Source: Elymus sibiricus
Lineage: Eukaryota; Streptophyta; Magnoliopsida; Poales; Poaceae
Length of the DNA: 64,000 nt
Assembly: GCA_039707655.1 (NCBI GenBank)
Contig: CM077667.1
Coordinates: 540,186,222-540,250,221 of the forward strand
Reading direction: 5' to 3'
The stretch's first letter is position 1, and each line of letters begins with the position of its first letter. Under the pieces are notes generated by a model. The model saw only the letters and a program-made list of their open reading frames with translations, was not told the DNA's origin and ran no database searches. Shown in pieces: positions 10,434 to 20,157 of this stretch. The position numbers were made by a program, and so were the translations under genes.

Positions 10434-12530
10434 CTAATCGTTCTTGGGCTGATCTCCTCCTGTTGTTGATGAAGGAGTCGAGAGAATAGCGTCGGCGAAG
10501 ATGTCAGCAGACGTCGCGGACGGAGTTGGTGTAGCAGCTGGAGGAACTGGAGCTGATGGAGCAGGAGCTGAGGAAGAGGGCCTCAAGTCTAGAGCTGGCA
10601 CAGTGGCTGATCTGGCCTGAGTGGGAAACTGTGTGCCTGTCCTGAGAGGTGATCCATCATCATCATCATCATCATCGTCAGAATTAGAAGAATGAGGAAG
10701 AGGCCCTGAGTCAACTTCCTTCTTGAGCTCATTCACTATCTTCGTCAGTCCATCCACCTTATCATTTAGTGTCTTGATTCTGTTCTCGAATATCCTCACA
10801 AGACTGTTCTGATTCTCCAGTATCTCCTTAATATCCTTCTTCATGTCCTGGACTGATGAAATCAGAAGATCCATTTGCTCATTCCTGGATCTAGGGACTT
10901 GAGCACTAGCGGCTCTAGCTGCCTCTGCCTCTGCTTGAGCAGCAGCTGAAGTGGGATGATCTGGGTTCATCACCACAACATTGTCCTCGAGATCTGGCTG
11001 TAGGGGTAGATGTGGACGATCTAGAGAAAAAATTTGCTTCTCCAACTTTGAGTTGATAAGCATCTGGATGTAGGGTGCATAACAGCAAGAGTGCTTCTGA
11101 TCAGCAGCAACCCTCTTGATTGTCTCAACAATCAAATCCATGACTCTGATCCTGGTGTGTCTGTCAAGGTGGATCAGCATATTGATGGAGTAGCCTCGGA
11201 TCATCTTTTCATCTCCTGACTTGGGCATCAAAGTATGCCTCAGAATGGTGTTCATGGTGCGGAGGCCAGCCTGAAGGAAATAGATGGATCCTAGCTTGTG
11301 AGTCTTCACATTTGCAGCAGGGATCTCCTTGTACATATTTGCCATAGCATTGTGGCTCTCCTTGGATTCTGAGTAGACATCCAAATCACCATCCTGTGCT
11401 TCTGGGACTCCTAAGATGGTAGCCCATTCTTCAACAGTGGATTCATACCTTGCACCTTCAGTCATCCATAAAATTATACCATCTCCATAGAAATGTGCAG
11501 TGGAGTAGAATTGCATGATCATTTCATCATTCCAAGCAGTGAACTCTCTGCCAACAAACGCGTCCAAACCAATGCAGTGGAAATTGTCTTGGACACTTGT
11601 AAAGTAGTCCTTGTTTTCCTCGATGAATTTCCAGTCAACATAGCGCATATCGCTCACAGCTGGACTCTTGTCAAGGAGCACAGTCTCATAGAAATCTTGT
11701 TGCTCTTTGGTGAAAAATCTGTAGTCCACAGCTGTCTTCTTCCTCTGGGCATATGGATCAGCAGCTCTCCATGCCCTCAAACCTGTATCCTTCCTCTTCT
11801 TCATATCCTCAGCTAGTGGGTAGCTGGCATTGTGAACTGGAAGGTGAGGTCTAAGCTTCATCAAAGCTAACATAGCATCATCATCCTCAACTCTGGAGGT
11901 AGTCCCTTTGTTCTTCTCAGAAGCAGGAATGTGCCTAGACAATCTCTTAGGTTTCTCAGCAGCAGGCTTCTTTCCAGCAGATTTGGTACTCTTGGAAGTA
12001 CCGCTCTTTGGCATAGCATCAGACATAAGCTTCTTTTGTTTCTTCTTGGGAGGAGCCTTCTCAACATGTTCTTCCTCCTCCTCAGCAGCAGCACCAGCAG
12101 CCTCTTCTGGATCTTCATACATGGAAGTTCTTCTGCCAATAACATGAACAATCCTCTTTCTTGCTTTCTTCTTCTCTCCTGCCTTCTTGGGCAATGACTT
12201 CTTTGGGGGCTCAACAGTCATCTTAGCCCTAGCACTCTCAGGTGCTCTCATAGCTTCTGAGCTAGCATAGACCTTGCTGACAGTCCTCCTTGAAGAGGTG
12301 GCTTCATTAGCAGCTTTCTCTTGCTTCTTAGCAAGAATTTCTTCCGGCACAAAATCTGAATCTTCTTCATCTGAGTTCAGCTTCTTCCTTGTCCTCGTAG
12401 CAGCCTTGAGCAACCCATGAGAACTGGGGGTGCCTGGATCCGAAGATGAACTCGACTCAGGACTAGTGCCTGAATCCATCTCAACACTTTGCTCTCTGAA
12501 GTTGTTCTCACTGTCCTCAGCACTTGACAT
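10434..12530 (-). CDS. Env-position ORF of Sirevirus-type element (698 aa)
   Basis: Uninterrupted 698-codon ORF between the missing pol and the 3' LTR. The N-terminal third is Ser/Lys/Glu-rich with basic nuclear-signal-like runs (PPKKKQKK, KKSLPKKAGEKKKARKR). The middle (about residues 270-400) contains FVGREFTAWNDEMIMQFY and YESTVEEWATILGVPE, which resembles the putative plant transposon protein domain (Transposase_32-like). Residues about 585-640 form a clear heptad-rich coiled coil. The tail has an Asp run followed by Pro/Ala/Ser-rich sequence. No hydrophobic membrane segment or signal peptide is visible, so envelope function is not supported. 'Env-like' describes only its place in Sireviruses. 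It probably needs its own spliced transcript. Confidence 0.75.
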   Translation of the reverse strand: MSSAEDSENNFREQSVEMDSGTSPESSSSSDPGTPSSHGLLKAATRTRKKLNSDEEDSDFVPEEILAKKQEKAANEATSSRRTVSKVYASSEAMRAPESARAKMTVEPPKKSLPKKAGEKKKARKRIVHVIGRRTSMYEDPEEAAGAAAEEEEEHVEKAPPKKKQKKLMSDAMPKSGTSKSTKSAGKKPAAEKPKRLSRHIPASEKNKGTTSRVEDDDAMLALMKLRPHLPVHNASYPLAEDMKKRKDTGLRAWRAADPYAQRKKTAVDYRFFTKEQQDFYETVLLDKSPAVSDMRYVDWKFIEENKDYFTSVQDNFHCIGLDAFVGREFTAWNDEMIMQFYSTAHFYGDGIILWMTEGARYESTVEEWATILGVPEAQDGDLDVYSESKESHNAMANMYKEIPAANVKTHKLGSIYFLQAGLRTMNTILRHTLMPKSGDEKMIRGYSINMLIHLDRHTRIRVMDLIVETIKRVAADQKHSCCYAPYIQMLINSKLEKQIFSLDRPHLPLQPDLEDNVVVMNPDHPTSAAAQAEAEAARAASAQVPRSRNEQMDLLISSVQDMKKDIKEILENQNSLVRIFENRIKTLNDKVDGLTKIVNELKKEVDSGPLPHSSNSDDDDDDDDGSPLRTGTQFPTQARSATVPALDLRPSSSAPAPSAPVPPAATPTPSATSADIFADAILSTPSSTTGGDQPKND

Positions 12531-14218
12531 ACTGACCCTGTGAATGGAATATAGATGAGAAGAAGTAGATGAGTCATCACAAAATTTTCAGCTGGTTTTT
12601 GAAAGTTTGAATAAAGGATTTTCAAGATTTTGCATTCTGTCACATGAAAATCGGTACAGCCAAAGCAAAAGTTTCGGTGCTACCGAGACTGACTTTCTCC
12701 TTAACAGAAACTTGGCACTCTTTTCGGTGAGACCGAAAAGAAGTACTCGGTTTCACCGAGAAAGTTCTCAGCAGCACAGACAGGCAAATCGGTGACACCG
12801 ATTTGTTTGCTTCGGTTCCACCGAGTTCCATCGGGCGGACGGCAAACCCTAGAAAATCGATCATTCTCTAACTACAGGACGATTTAGGGGATTGAGAGGA
12901 TTGCAAATGGTGGCTTATAGATAATATTGAATCCAATGCGCGAGAATCAGACGGGGAGCGCAAGGAAAGACGAATCCGTACCCTAACTCGGTGCGGATCC
13001 GCTACGGCGGCGACGATGGAGCAGATTTCGTCGGCGGCGGCGATTCCCAGCGGCGGAGGAGCGCAGGAGAACAAGGGCGACGACCAGGGGTCTTGAGGCG
13101 GCAGCTTAGGGTTTGGGAGCGCGACGGTTTGAGGATGAAATTTCAAAACGTCGGGGTCCACAGTACATATACCCACCACTGTCGGTGATACCGATTTTAT
13201 GTTTTCGGTGTCACCGAGTTCCACAACTATCAGTTGACAGGGAAACTCGGTGTAACCGAGAATATGAAATCGGCAGTACCGAGATTGAAAACCAGATCAA
13301 CCCTAGGCATTCGGTGAGACCGAGATTGTGGGTTGGTTCCACAGAGATGCACTTGGGAGGTTTTAATGGTCAGTCCTTGTCGATACGGAACTCCGAGTGC
13401 TCCACACACAGAGGGATCGAAAGGTACTTGTTCAAATTTTGTGATGCAGCATGAATAGAATATGAGGTGAGAAAGCATAGATAGCTAAAGAGTGGTCCTA
13501 GGCATTCTTGTCCATCCAATTGGCAAAAGATAAATCAAAAGCCAAATAGCAACAATTGGATGTCCTCGAATGAGAAAATAAATGCAGACCAACATGCTCA
13601 CACAATAAGATGTCAAATGAAATCATGACAAACATGCACAAACACACTAGCATCTAACAAGCACTTGGGCGATGACGAAGTCATCTATATATGAGTATTT
13701 GACTTAGGAGCCAAGTAAGAATACTTGATCATAGGTCATACTCATCGTTTAAGCACAAGTGGGGCATAAAGCATTTAATGTTGTCGCATACTAAGAGATG
13801 CTTTGACTCAAGTCTTAGAGTAAAGCTCCCCCTTGATGTGACATCCCCCCATAAGAGGGATAAACTAACCTTGGGTTTTGTCGATGAAGACTTCATGTTG
13901 GTGAGGTAGTTGTGGATGCTCAAGGTTGATGAAGATCACCAAGAGTTGGGAGCATCCTTGTTGTTTCCTTACTCTTCTCACCTACATGGGTTAGTCCCAG
14001 CACACACAAGAGACAAATACAAGGATATCTATGGACATGGAGTGCAAAGCATATGTTATGATGTCCATTGATTTGTTGATTACCTTGTCCCTTGCTTACC
14101 TTTGAGGGAATGTGTGACTCCTTGAACTATTGCATAGAGTTGATGTTGATTGCAAATAATTCTTGCCAATAATGAATGTGAGTGAATTTCATTGGCGGAG
14201 TCACCCCTCAAGAACTTA
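12531..14218. repeat. Noncoding region with palindromes where pol would lie
   Basis: 1.7 kb between gag and the env-position ORF with no integrase, RT or RNase H coding in any frame. About ten TCGGTNNNACCGA palindromes occur in two groups, 12673-12825 and 13183-13325. Remaining sequence (13450-14200) is AT-rich and featureless. The pol deletion must lie here. Confidence 0.75.
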
Positions 14219-16405
14219 CTAGTTCTTCTTCTTGGGAACCCACATCAAGTTGATGGGGATCCTTGGTGTTGAAGTAGCCTTTGTAGAAGTTGAGCTTGAA
14301 GTAGCCTTGGGAACCCACTCCACCATAGCTAGGGATTCATCTTCATATGAGTCAATGTCCTCTTGAAGCTTGTTCTTGCCCTTGAGCTTGTGGTCTTGTG
14401 GTGGAAGGTCATCTTGAGTGTTTGTCCCCTTGGGAAGAGTATTTTCATACTTCTCCTTTTGAGGAACAAACTTGGGCTTGGGGTATTGACCTTCTTCCCA
14501 TTCAACTCCATTAGCGTTGAAGTAGCCAACACCACGATTCTTCCGGTATCCTCCGTGCTTGCGTACAATTTCCTCAAATTGCTTACATCCGGCAAGACTC
14601 TTGTAGACACCTTTCTCTATAATTCCTTTCAATAAAGCATTTTCTTGCTCAAGTGTAACTTGGCTAAGAGAATCATCATTAGTGGAATCAATAGAACTAC
14701 TAGAAGCAACATCATTGGGTTTAGCATTTTTATTGTTGCTACTAGATGAAGAACCTTTCTTGCCTTTGTTACTAGATTGCTTAGTTTTAACTTGAGGCAT
14801 GAATGTAGACAAGAGTAGGCGTTTGGCTAGATAAGATGAAGTCTTCTTTCGGAGATCGTCATTGATAGCTTTGAGAAACTCATGCTCTTGCTCCAAGTTG
14901 AGCTTCTCGAAGCGTAGCTTCTCATGAGTTCTCACAAGCTCTCTATGATCTTCGAGAGTAGATTCATGAGCTAACATAAGAGTGTTTAGTTCTTTAGTTA
15001 GTTCTTCTATTTTCACCTTATCATCATCAAGTGACTTATCTTGACTAGCATGAGAATTATCAAGTTCATTTTTATCAATATCACTAGTTTTATCACAAAG
15101 GAAGTCGTCATCACAAAGCAAATCATCTTCATCACTATCAAAATCAAGATATTCGGGGTGTGATACCTTTGGGCCTTTAGCCATGAAGCAACTTCCACTC
15201 CCTTCGTTTGGTGAATCAAATAGATCGTAGGAGTTGGTAGTCACTAGAGCAATTCCGGCAACACCATCATCTTGACTATAGTCGGAGTCGGAGTGATAGC
15301 TTCTCTCGGAGTTGTCGTCGGAGTCGGAGCCGGAAACCCATTCACCAACATGAGCTTGATGTTTTCTTCTTGTGTAGCTCTTGGTGTACTTGTCCTTCTT
15401 CTCCGAATCCCTACTTCTCCTTGAGGGTCTTCGTTCATAACGATCATCTCTACTCCTTCTCTCTCGTTGAGGTGAATCATTCCTTGAGCTTCGTCTTCGA
15501 GGTGACAATTCTCTTCGTTTGTAGGGAGCCGTGCACTCATTTGAGTAGTGTCCGGGCTTCCCACAATTGTAGCAATTGCGGTCACGACTTGACGAACGCT
15601 TCTCATCATATCTAGAATTGGAGCTTCTTTCTTTGCCCCTATTCTTGTAGAACTTGTTGAATTTCTTGATCATGAGACTTATCTCTTCATTGGTGACAAG
15701 GTTGTTGTTTGAGGTTGCGGGAGCATCACTTGTGGCTTTGTAAGCACCGCTAGACTTGTGATGTAGCTCTTCCTTGTCTTTGAGTGTCATCTCATGAGCA
15801 ACAATCCTTCCAATGACTTCCGTAGGCTTGAGATCTTTGTAGTTGGGCATCATTTGGATCAACGTGCACACGGTGTCGTATCTCTCATCCAAAGCTCTAA
15901 GTATCTTCTTGATGATGAATTTGTCTGTCATTTCTTCGCTTCCTAAGCCGGCAATCTCATTTGTGATGAGAGCTAGCCTAGAGTACATCTCTGCGACTCC
16001 TTCACCATCCTTCATCTTGAACTTGTCAAGCTGACCTTGAAGAACATCTAACTTGGATTCTCTCACGGACTCGGTTCCTTCGTGCATATCAACCAAAGTA
16101 TCCCAAATCTCTTTTGCATTCTCAAGACGACTGATTTTGTTGAATTCTTCGGGGCATAAGCAGTTGAATAGAATGTCGCATGCTTGAGCATTGAGTTGCA
16201 ATATCTTCAACTCATCCGCGGTTGCTTCACGATCCGGTTCCCGTCCATCCGCAAAGAACTCACCTTGCAAGCCAACACAAACAACAGCCCAAACGGCGGG
16301 GTTATTACCAAGAATATGCATTTTCATTTTGTGCTTCCAACTAGCAAAATTAGTGCCATCAAAGTACGGACCTCTACGGTGATAACTTCCCTCACTAGAC
16401 GCCAT
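14219..16405 (-). CDS. Sirevirus-type gag (728 aa)
   Basis: Intact nucleocapsid ORF starting at an ATG 40 bp after the primer site. The N-terminal half is the copia-type gag fold (FDGTNFASWKHKM; ...EIWDTLVDMHEG...; KILRALDERYD). A CCHC zinc knuckle CYNCGKPGHYSNEC sits near residues 277-290, followed by an Arg/Ser-rich basic stretch (RRELSPRRRSSRND). After an acidic linker comes a long coiled coil (about 460-540) with ELTKELNTLMLAHEST, a trait of Sirevirus gag. It ends at MWVPKKKN where a full element would run on into protease and pol. No stops or frameshifts. It probably packages RNA from this or related elements; needing pol from a helper is inferred. Confidence 0.88.
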   Translation of the reverse strand: MASSEGSYHRRGPYFDGTNFASWKHKMKMHILGNNPAVWAVVCVGLQGEFFADGREPDREATADELKILQLNAQACDILFNCLCPEEFNKISRLENAKEIWDTLVDMHEGTESVRESKLDVLQGQLDKFKMKDGEGVAEMYSRLALITNEIAGLGSEEMTDKFIIKKILRALDERYDTVCTLIQMMPNYKDLKPTEVIGRIVAHEMTLKDKEELHHKSSGAYKATSDAPATSNNNLVTNEEISLMIKKFNKFYKNRGKERSSNSRYDEKRSSSRDRNCYNCGKPGHYSNECTAPYKRRELSPRRRSSRNDSPQRERRSRDDRYERRPSRRSRDSEKKDKYTKSYTRRKHQAHVGEWVSGSDSDDNSERSYHSDSDYSQDDGVAGIALVTTNSYDLFDSPNEGSGSCFMAKGPKVSHPEYLDFDSDEDDLLCDDDFLCDKTSDIDKNELDNSHASQDKSLDDDKVKIEELTKELNTLMLAHESTLEDHRELVRTHEKLRFEKLNLEQEHEFLKAINDDLRKKTSSYLAKRLLLSTFMPQVKTKQSSNKGKKGSSSSSNNKNAKPNDVASSSSIDSTNDDSLSQVTLEQENALLKGIIEKGVYKSLAGCKQFEEIVRKHGGYRKNRGVGYFNANGVEWEEGQYPKPKFVPQKEKYENTLPKGTNTQDDLPPQDHKLKGKNKLQEDIDSYEDESLAMVEWVPKATSSSTSTKATSTPRIPINLMWVPKKKN

Positions 16406-16444
16406 ACTCTCCTAGGTTGTGAGACCTAAGCAATGGAAACCAAA

Positions 16445-16456
16445 GCTCTGATACCA
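16445..16456 (-). other. Primer-binding site (initiator Met tRNA type)
   Basis: TGGTATCAGAGC on the - strand, two bases inside the 5' LTR, matches the usual copia primer site complementary to the 3' end of initiator methionine tRNA. Confidence 0.85.
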
Positions 16457-16458
16457 CT

Positions 16459-17976
16459 TGTAGGACCGAAAGTATGTCTAGAGGGGGGGGGATTAGACTA
16501 CTTGACCAAATAAAATTTTTGCCTATGCCAAGTTTTAGGGTTGACAGTTTTTAGGATTTCATGGCAAGTCAAGTACACCCTACACATGCAAGTCTAAGAG
16601 TATATGGCAGCGGAAAATAACAACAAGCATGTATAGAAGGGATAGGGTAGGAGAATCAAACGCAGTTGTAGACACGATGATTTTTCCCGTGGTTCTGATA
16701 GGTGGCGCTATCGTACATCCACGTTTATGGAGTCTTCAACCCACGAAGGGTAACGGTCGCGAGAGTCCATGGAGGGCTCCACCCATAAGGGTCCACGAAG
16801 TAGCAACCTGGACTATTCCATAACGGCTTCCGTCCACGAAGGACTAGCCTCACTATGGGTAGATCTTCACGAAGTAGGCGATCTCCTTGCCCGTACAAAC
16901 TTCTTGGTTCAACTCCACAACACGAAGTAGGAGGCTCCCAAGCGACACCTAACCAATCTAGGAGGCACCACCCTCCAAAAGGTAATAGGCTCGGTAATGA
17001 CGATGAACTCCTTGCTCTTGTGCTTCAAGATGATAGACTCCTCAACACACAATCACTCTCTCACAGATTTGGCTGGGTAGAAGAGATGGGATTGGTGGAA
17101 AGCAACTTGGGGAGGCTAGAAATCAAGATCCATATGATTGGAGTGGAAGATCTTGACCTCAACACAAGACTAGGTGGTTCTCTCTCAGAAAACTGGATGG
17201 GCAAGTATGGAATAGTTCTGAGTGCTCTCTTATCGAGTGGTTGGTGGTGAAGGGGTATATATAGGCATCCCCAAAAATCCAACCGTTACACACAAAATGA
17301 CCAACTCGGTGACACCGATGTGTGAATCTCGGTGGCACCGAAGTGACCAAAAGGTGGCAACTTTTGAATCTCGGTGAGACCGATATAGGAATCTCGGTTG
17401 CACCGATAAGGTGACCAACGGTCAGATTTCCAATCTCGGTGACGCCGATCCAACATTCTCGGTGGGACCGAAAACGTGAATTTACGTAACAGAAAGTTGG
17501 CAACCTAAATTCGGTGGCACCGGTATGGAATCGGTTGCACCGAAGTGGCTAGGGTTTGGCTGAGTCTGTCTAGGGTTTGGAATCGGTGGTACCGAAGTGG
17601 AGATTGGTTTCACCGATTTTGAGTGTTAGGCTTTGGACAGACTTTGGTGGGAGAGCTTGTGGGTGTTTTTGGCGAATGTCACTTGTGCACGTATGAGCAT
17701 ATTGTTCACCAATCAAGACCTTACCCCCTTTTAATAGTATTGGCTTTCCTATGGACTCAAAGTGATTTCTCACAAATATAAAATGTAGAGTCCTCTTTCT
17801 TGAAGCTTGGCCAACCTATTTCCTTTGCATCTTGGGGTATCTCCACAATCTCCTCAATCCTTTTTCCATCCCTATCATTGAACATTTCCTGAAACATACT
17901 TGGTAGAGGCATTAGTTCAATGACTTATATGTTGTTATTAATTACCAAAACCACCAAGGGAGGAAATGTGCTTTCA
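16459..17976 (-). repeat. 5' LTR of Sirevirus-type element
   Basis: About 99 percent identical by eye to the copy at 8449-9954. A 12-bp CTTGGGGTATCT-like insertion near 17830 is the largest difference. TSD GTAAC follows at 17977-17981, after which intron 3 of the antisense gene resumes. Confidence 0.92.
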
Positions 17977-18902
17977 GTAACTTGATATGGTTTTGCTTTT
18001 ATAGGCTTCGCCGATGACGGCGGCTGCTAATGTCGCCGAGCTGGACGAACTAAATCGGAAGCTTAAGAGCTCCAAAGACGAGCTTGACGCTCTGAACAAG
18101 AGATTCGACGAGGCGCAAGGTAAGCCGGACTAGATTATCAAAATTCTTCATTACCGTACTGTCAAAGCAGTATTTTTTGATATGCTTTAATGCTTGCGCA
18201 GCCTCGGCGAAGGAGATAGAGAAGCTCAAGGACGCCGGCCAGAAGTGTGAGGTCCTTGACCGAAAGGGCAAGGAGCAGGCCGCCGAACTATCCACCTTGA
18301 AAACCGATCTCCAAAAGGAGCGGGTGGATAGGCGGTCCTTTGAAGAGCAAGTCAACCAGGCCAAGGCCATAATGGATGGTAAGCCGTTTTTACTGCAGTG
18401 TGTCTTCAGGGATAGCAAGTTCAAATTGCTCACCCAAGTATGGCGCTCCTCAGGCGCCTGCTCGGACCTTCAGAAGAGCGCCGCGGACGCGAACCAATTC
18501 TATGCTTCGCGGGGAGAAGGAGATGAAGCTCGGCTGTTTTGGGCGCAATTTGAAGCCCCCGAGCACTCTCCTCTCCTTGTTAAACAGCTAAAGCAGCTAA
18601 TGGAGTTACATCGGCTGGTAGAGCCGGCCATGAAGGATCACTTTATCCGGCTATGGCCCAACGAGCCATTGCCGGGCATCTACTTCGGCCTGGTGCAGAG
18701 GCTGAGCGACGCCTCACCTCGGATTGACGCACTAAGGCGGTTCTCCTGCATCGAGGGAGCTCGGTTGACCTTTGCGAAGATAGCCACCGCCCCTCCGCCT
18801 CCTGGAAAGGAGCATAGGCGTCCCGAGCTGTACTTCTCCGGAGTAGTGGAGGGTGCTCGGGCCATAGAGTCGCAGTGTTCGAGAGAGAACGTGTACGAAT
18901 AA

Positions 18903-20157
18903 AGTGTTGTAATATGTCCGAAGACTTTTTAACGTGTTTATATTTAAGATGCATGGTTTATCATGTCTTTCGTGTTTTTGCATCCTTTATAACTCCTGTA
19001 TGGCCGTTAAATCTGAAAGCTGCGAGTCGTCGGCTTCTGCCCCCGTGTAGATACTACGCGGGGTGTCTCTGCCAACGTACTGTGACCCTTAGCCGAGCTA
19101 TCGGTACCCAAAGGCGGTGGTGTGGGGCGGACAAGGCAATCGGACCATAATGCTTTATTGCTTTCACTTAGCCGTAGGGGCATGAGAAAGGAGTGCGGGG
19201 GGCTGATGACTAGCCCCCAGGTGTTTGTGGTGTTCGGAAGAACCGTGGCCAAAGCCTATACCACATGGTTTGTACTAACACCAAACCCATCGTATGACAC
19301 GGAGTAACCTCTGACGAGATTTAGTTAAGCTCGGATTTGCAGACCGGTTCTCCCATACCATGACAGTCAGTTTTCAGCTTTCTCCGCTGAGGTGCTCGAC
19401 CAGGCTAGCCGGAAGCACAATCGCAGTGGTTCTCCCTTTGCCCTTTTAGCCGAACGAGCGGAACATAAAGGGGCAAGCACAGGAGCCGGGCAACCCAACT
19501 ATTGACCCAAGACATAGTTCGGAACCAATGCATATAAAGCGGAATTCCAAGACGCCAAACGCAAAATCGGTTCTGCTTAAGGCGATTTTCTTTAGTTTGA
19601 GCCCCCGGTCTATTAGCCGGTTGCATCGTAAAGTATACCAGACAGGTTCGCAAGAAGAGAGGGAGAAAATAGAGAGTGCGCCAAAAATAGCGAAGTGATC
19701 ATGCATGATACATCTGAATTTTACTCAACAACTCTTTATTATTCAAATTGCCGATACAACTGTTTATAGGTATTAGAAATGAAATATAAACCTTACAGGA
19801 GGGGTTGTACCAAGGGTCTTCGATAGGTGACATGACGTCCTCGATATGCCTTGTTGCTTGTCCACTCCTGCGTCTCCTAAGGATTTGTATACCGCGATGG
19901 GTGTACCATTCGGCGAGCGTACTTTGGAAAAAAGTCTTGAGAAGTCGCTGAAGTGTGATTAAGCTTTACGCCGTAGCAGGTACTTTATGTTACCTATAGT
20001 GTGTCCGAAGACATGTTGATGGTGATAGTTCGGTCCAGCCGAATACTCACCCTTTAATAATTTTCCCCACCGTTGCCCATGGAATTTTGAGCGTGAAGTT
20101 GTGCCTCCTCAGCACGTACTTTGCCGGTTCTAGGGCCGTGCGATGGGGGGCGAATCC
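18903..20157. other. Gene-free gap of Fatima-like element (deleted pol)
   Basis: 1.25 kb between the end of the antisense gene and the protease ORF. No integrase, RT or RNase H motif in any frame. Degenerate purine motifs appear (for example CTAGCCCCCAG near 19208 and GAGCCCCCGGTC near 19600 on the + strand). The pol deletion point lies in or at an edge of this segment. Confidence 0.6.

Larger units (their letters stand above)
8449..17976 (-). mobile_element. Sirevirus-type Ty1/copia retrotransposon lacking pol
   Basis: LTRs at 8449-9954 (1506 bp) and 16459-17976 (1518 bp) differ at about 17 positions plus a 12-bp indel by eye. They are flanked by a perfect target duplication GTAAC (8444-8448 and 17977-17981). 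On the - strand: initiator-Met-tRNA-type primer site, an intact 728-codon gag, 1.7 kb of noncoding DNA with palindromes, an intact 698-codon ORF in the env position, a GGGGGAGA polypurine tract and the 3' LTR. Protease, integrase, RT and RNase H are missing. Long LTRs, coiled-coil gag, palindromes, repeated polypurine motifs and an extra 3' ORF are Sirevirus traits (Maximus-like in Triticeae). It is the youngest LTR element here by LTR divergence. Confidence 0.87.
6253..18902 (+). pseudogene. Antisense ORF gene of Fatima-like element (Transposase_28-like), six exons, interrupted
   Basis: Spliced gene antisense to gag. Exon 1, 6253-7121, carries the Transposase_28-like region (GERVVFIPHFIRGLSFP, FFYGLDFRDLPPNSF). 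A frameshift near 6810-6822, just after GPPTRLTSW, moves the rest of the exon (from KGLDWG-like sequence to SADKPRSE) into another frame. Exon 2, 7194-7620, is lysine-rich and acidic (donor AAAG/GTAAAG). Exon 3 is about 7700-8212 (donor CAG/GTAAGC). Exon 4 is 18005-18119, exon 5 18202-18378 and exon 6 18410-18902, ending in TAA; exons 4-5 encode a coiled coil and exon 6 an alpha-rich C-terminus. The Sirevirus-type element sits wholly within intron 3. It is called a pseudogene because of the exon 1 frameshift; an error in the sequence is the alternative. Confidence 0.7.

Noticed and set aside
11493..12197. Frames on the + strand opposite the env-position ORF
   Set aside because: Shadows of the Lys/Ser-rich 698-codon ORF on the - strand.
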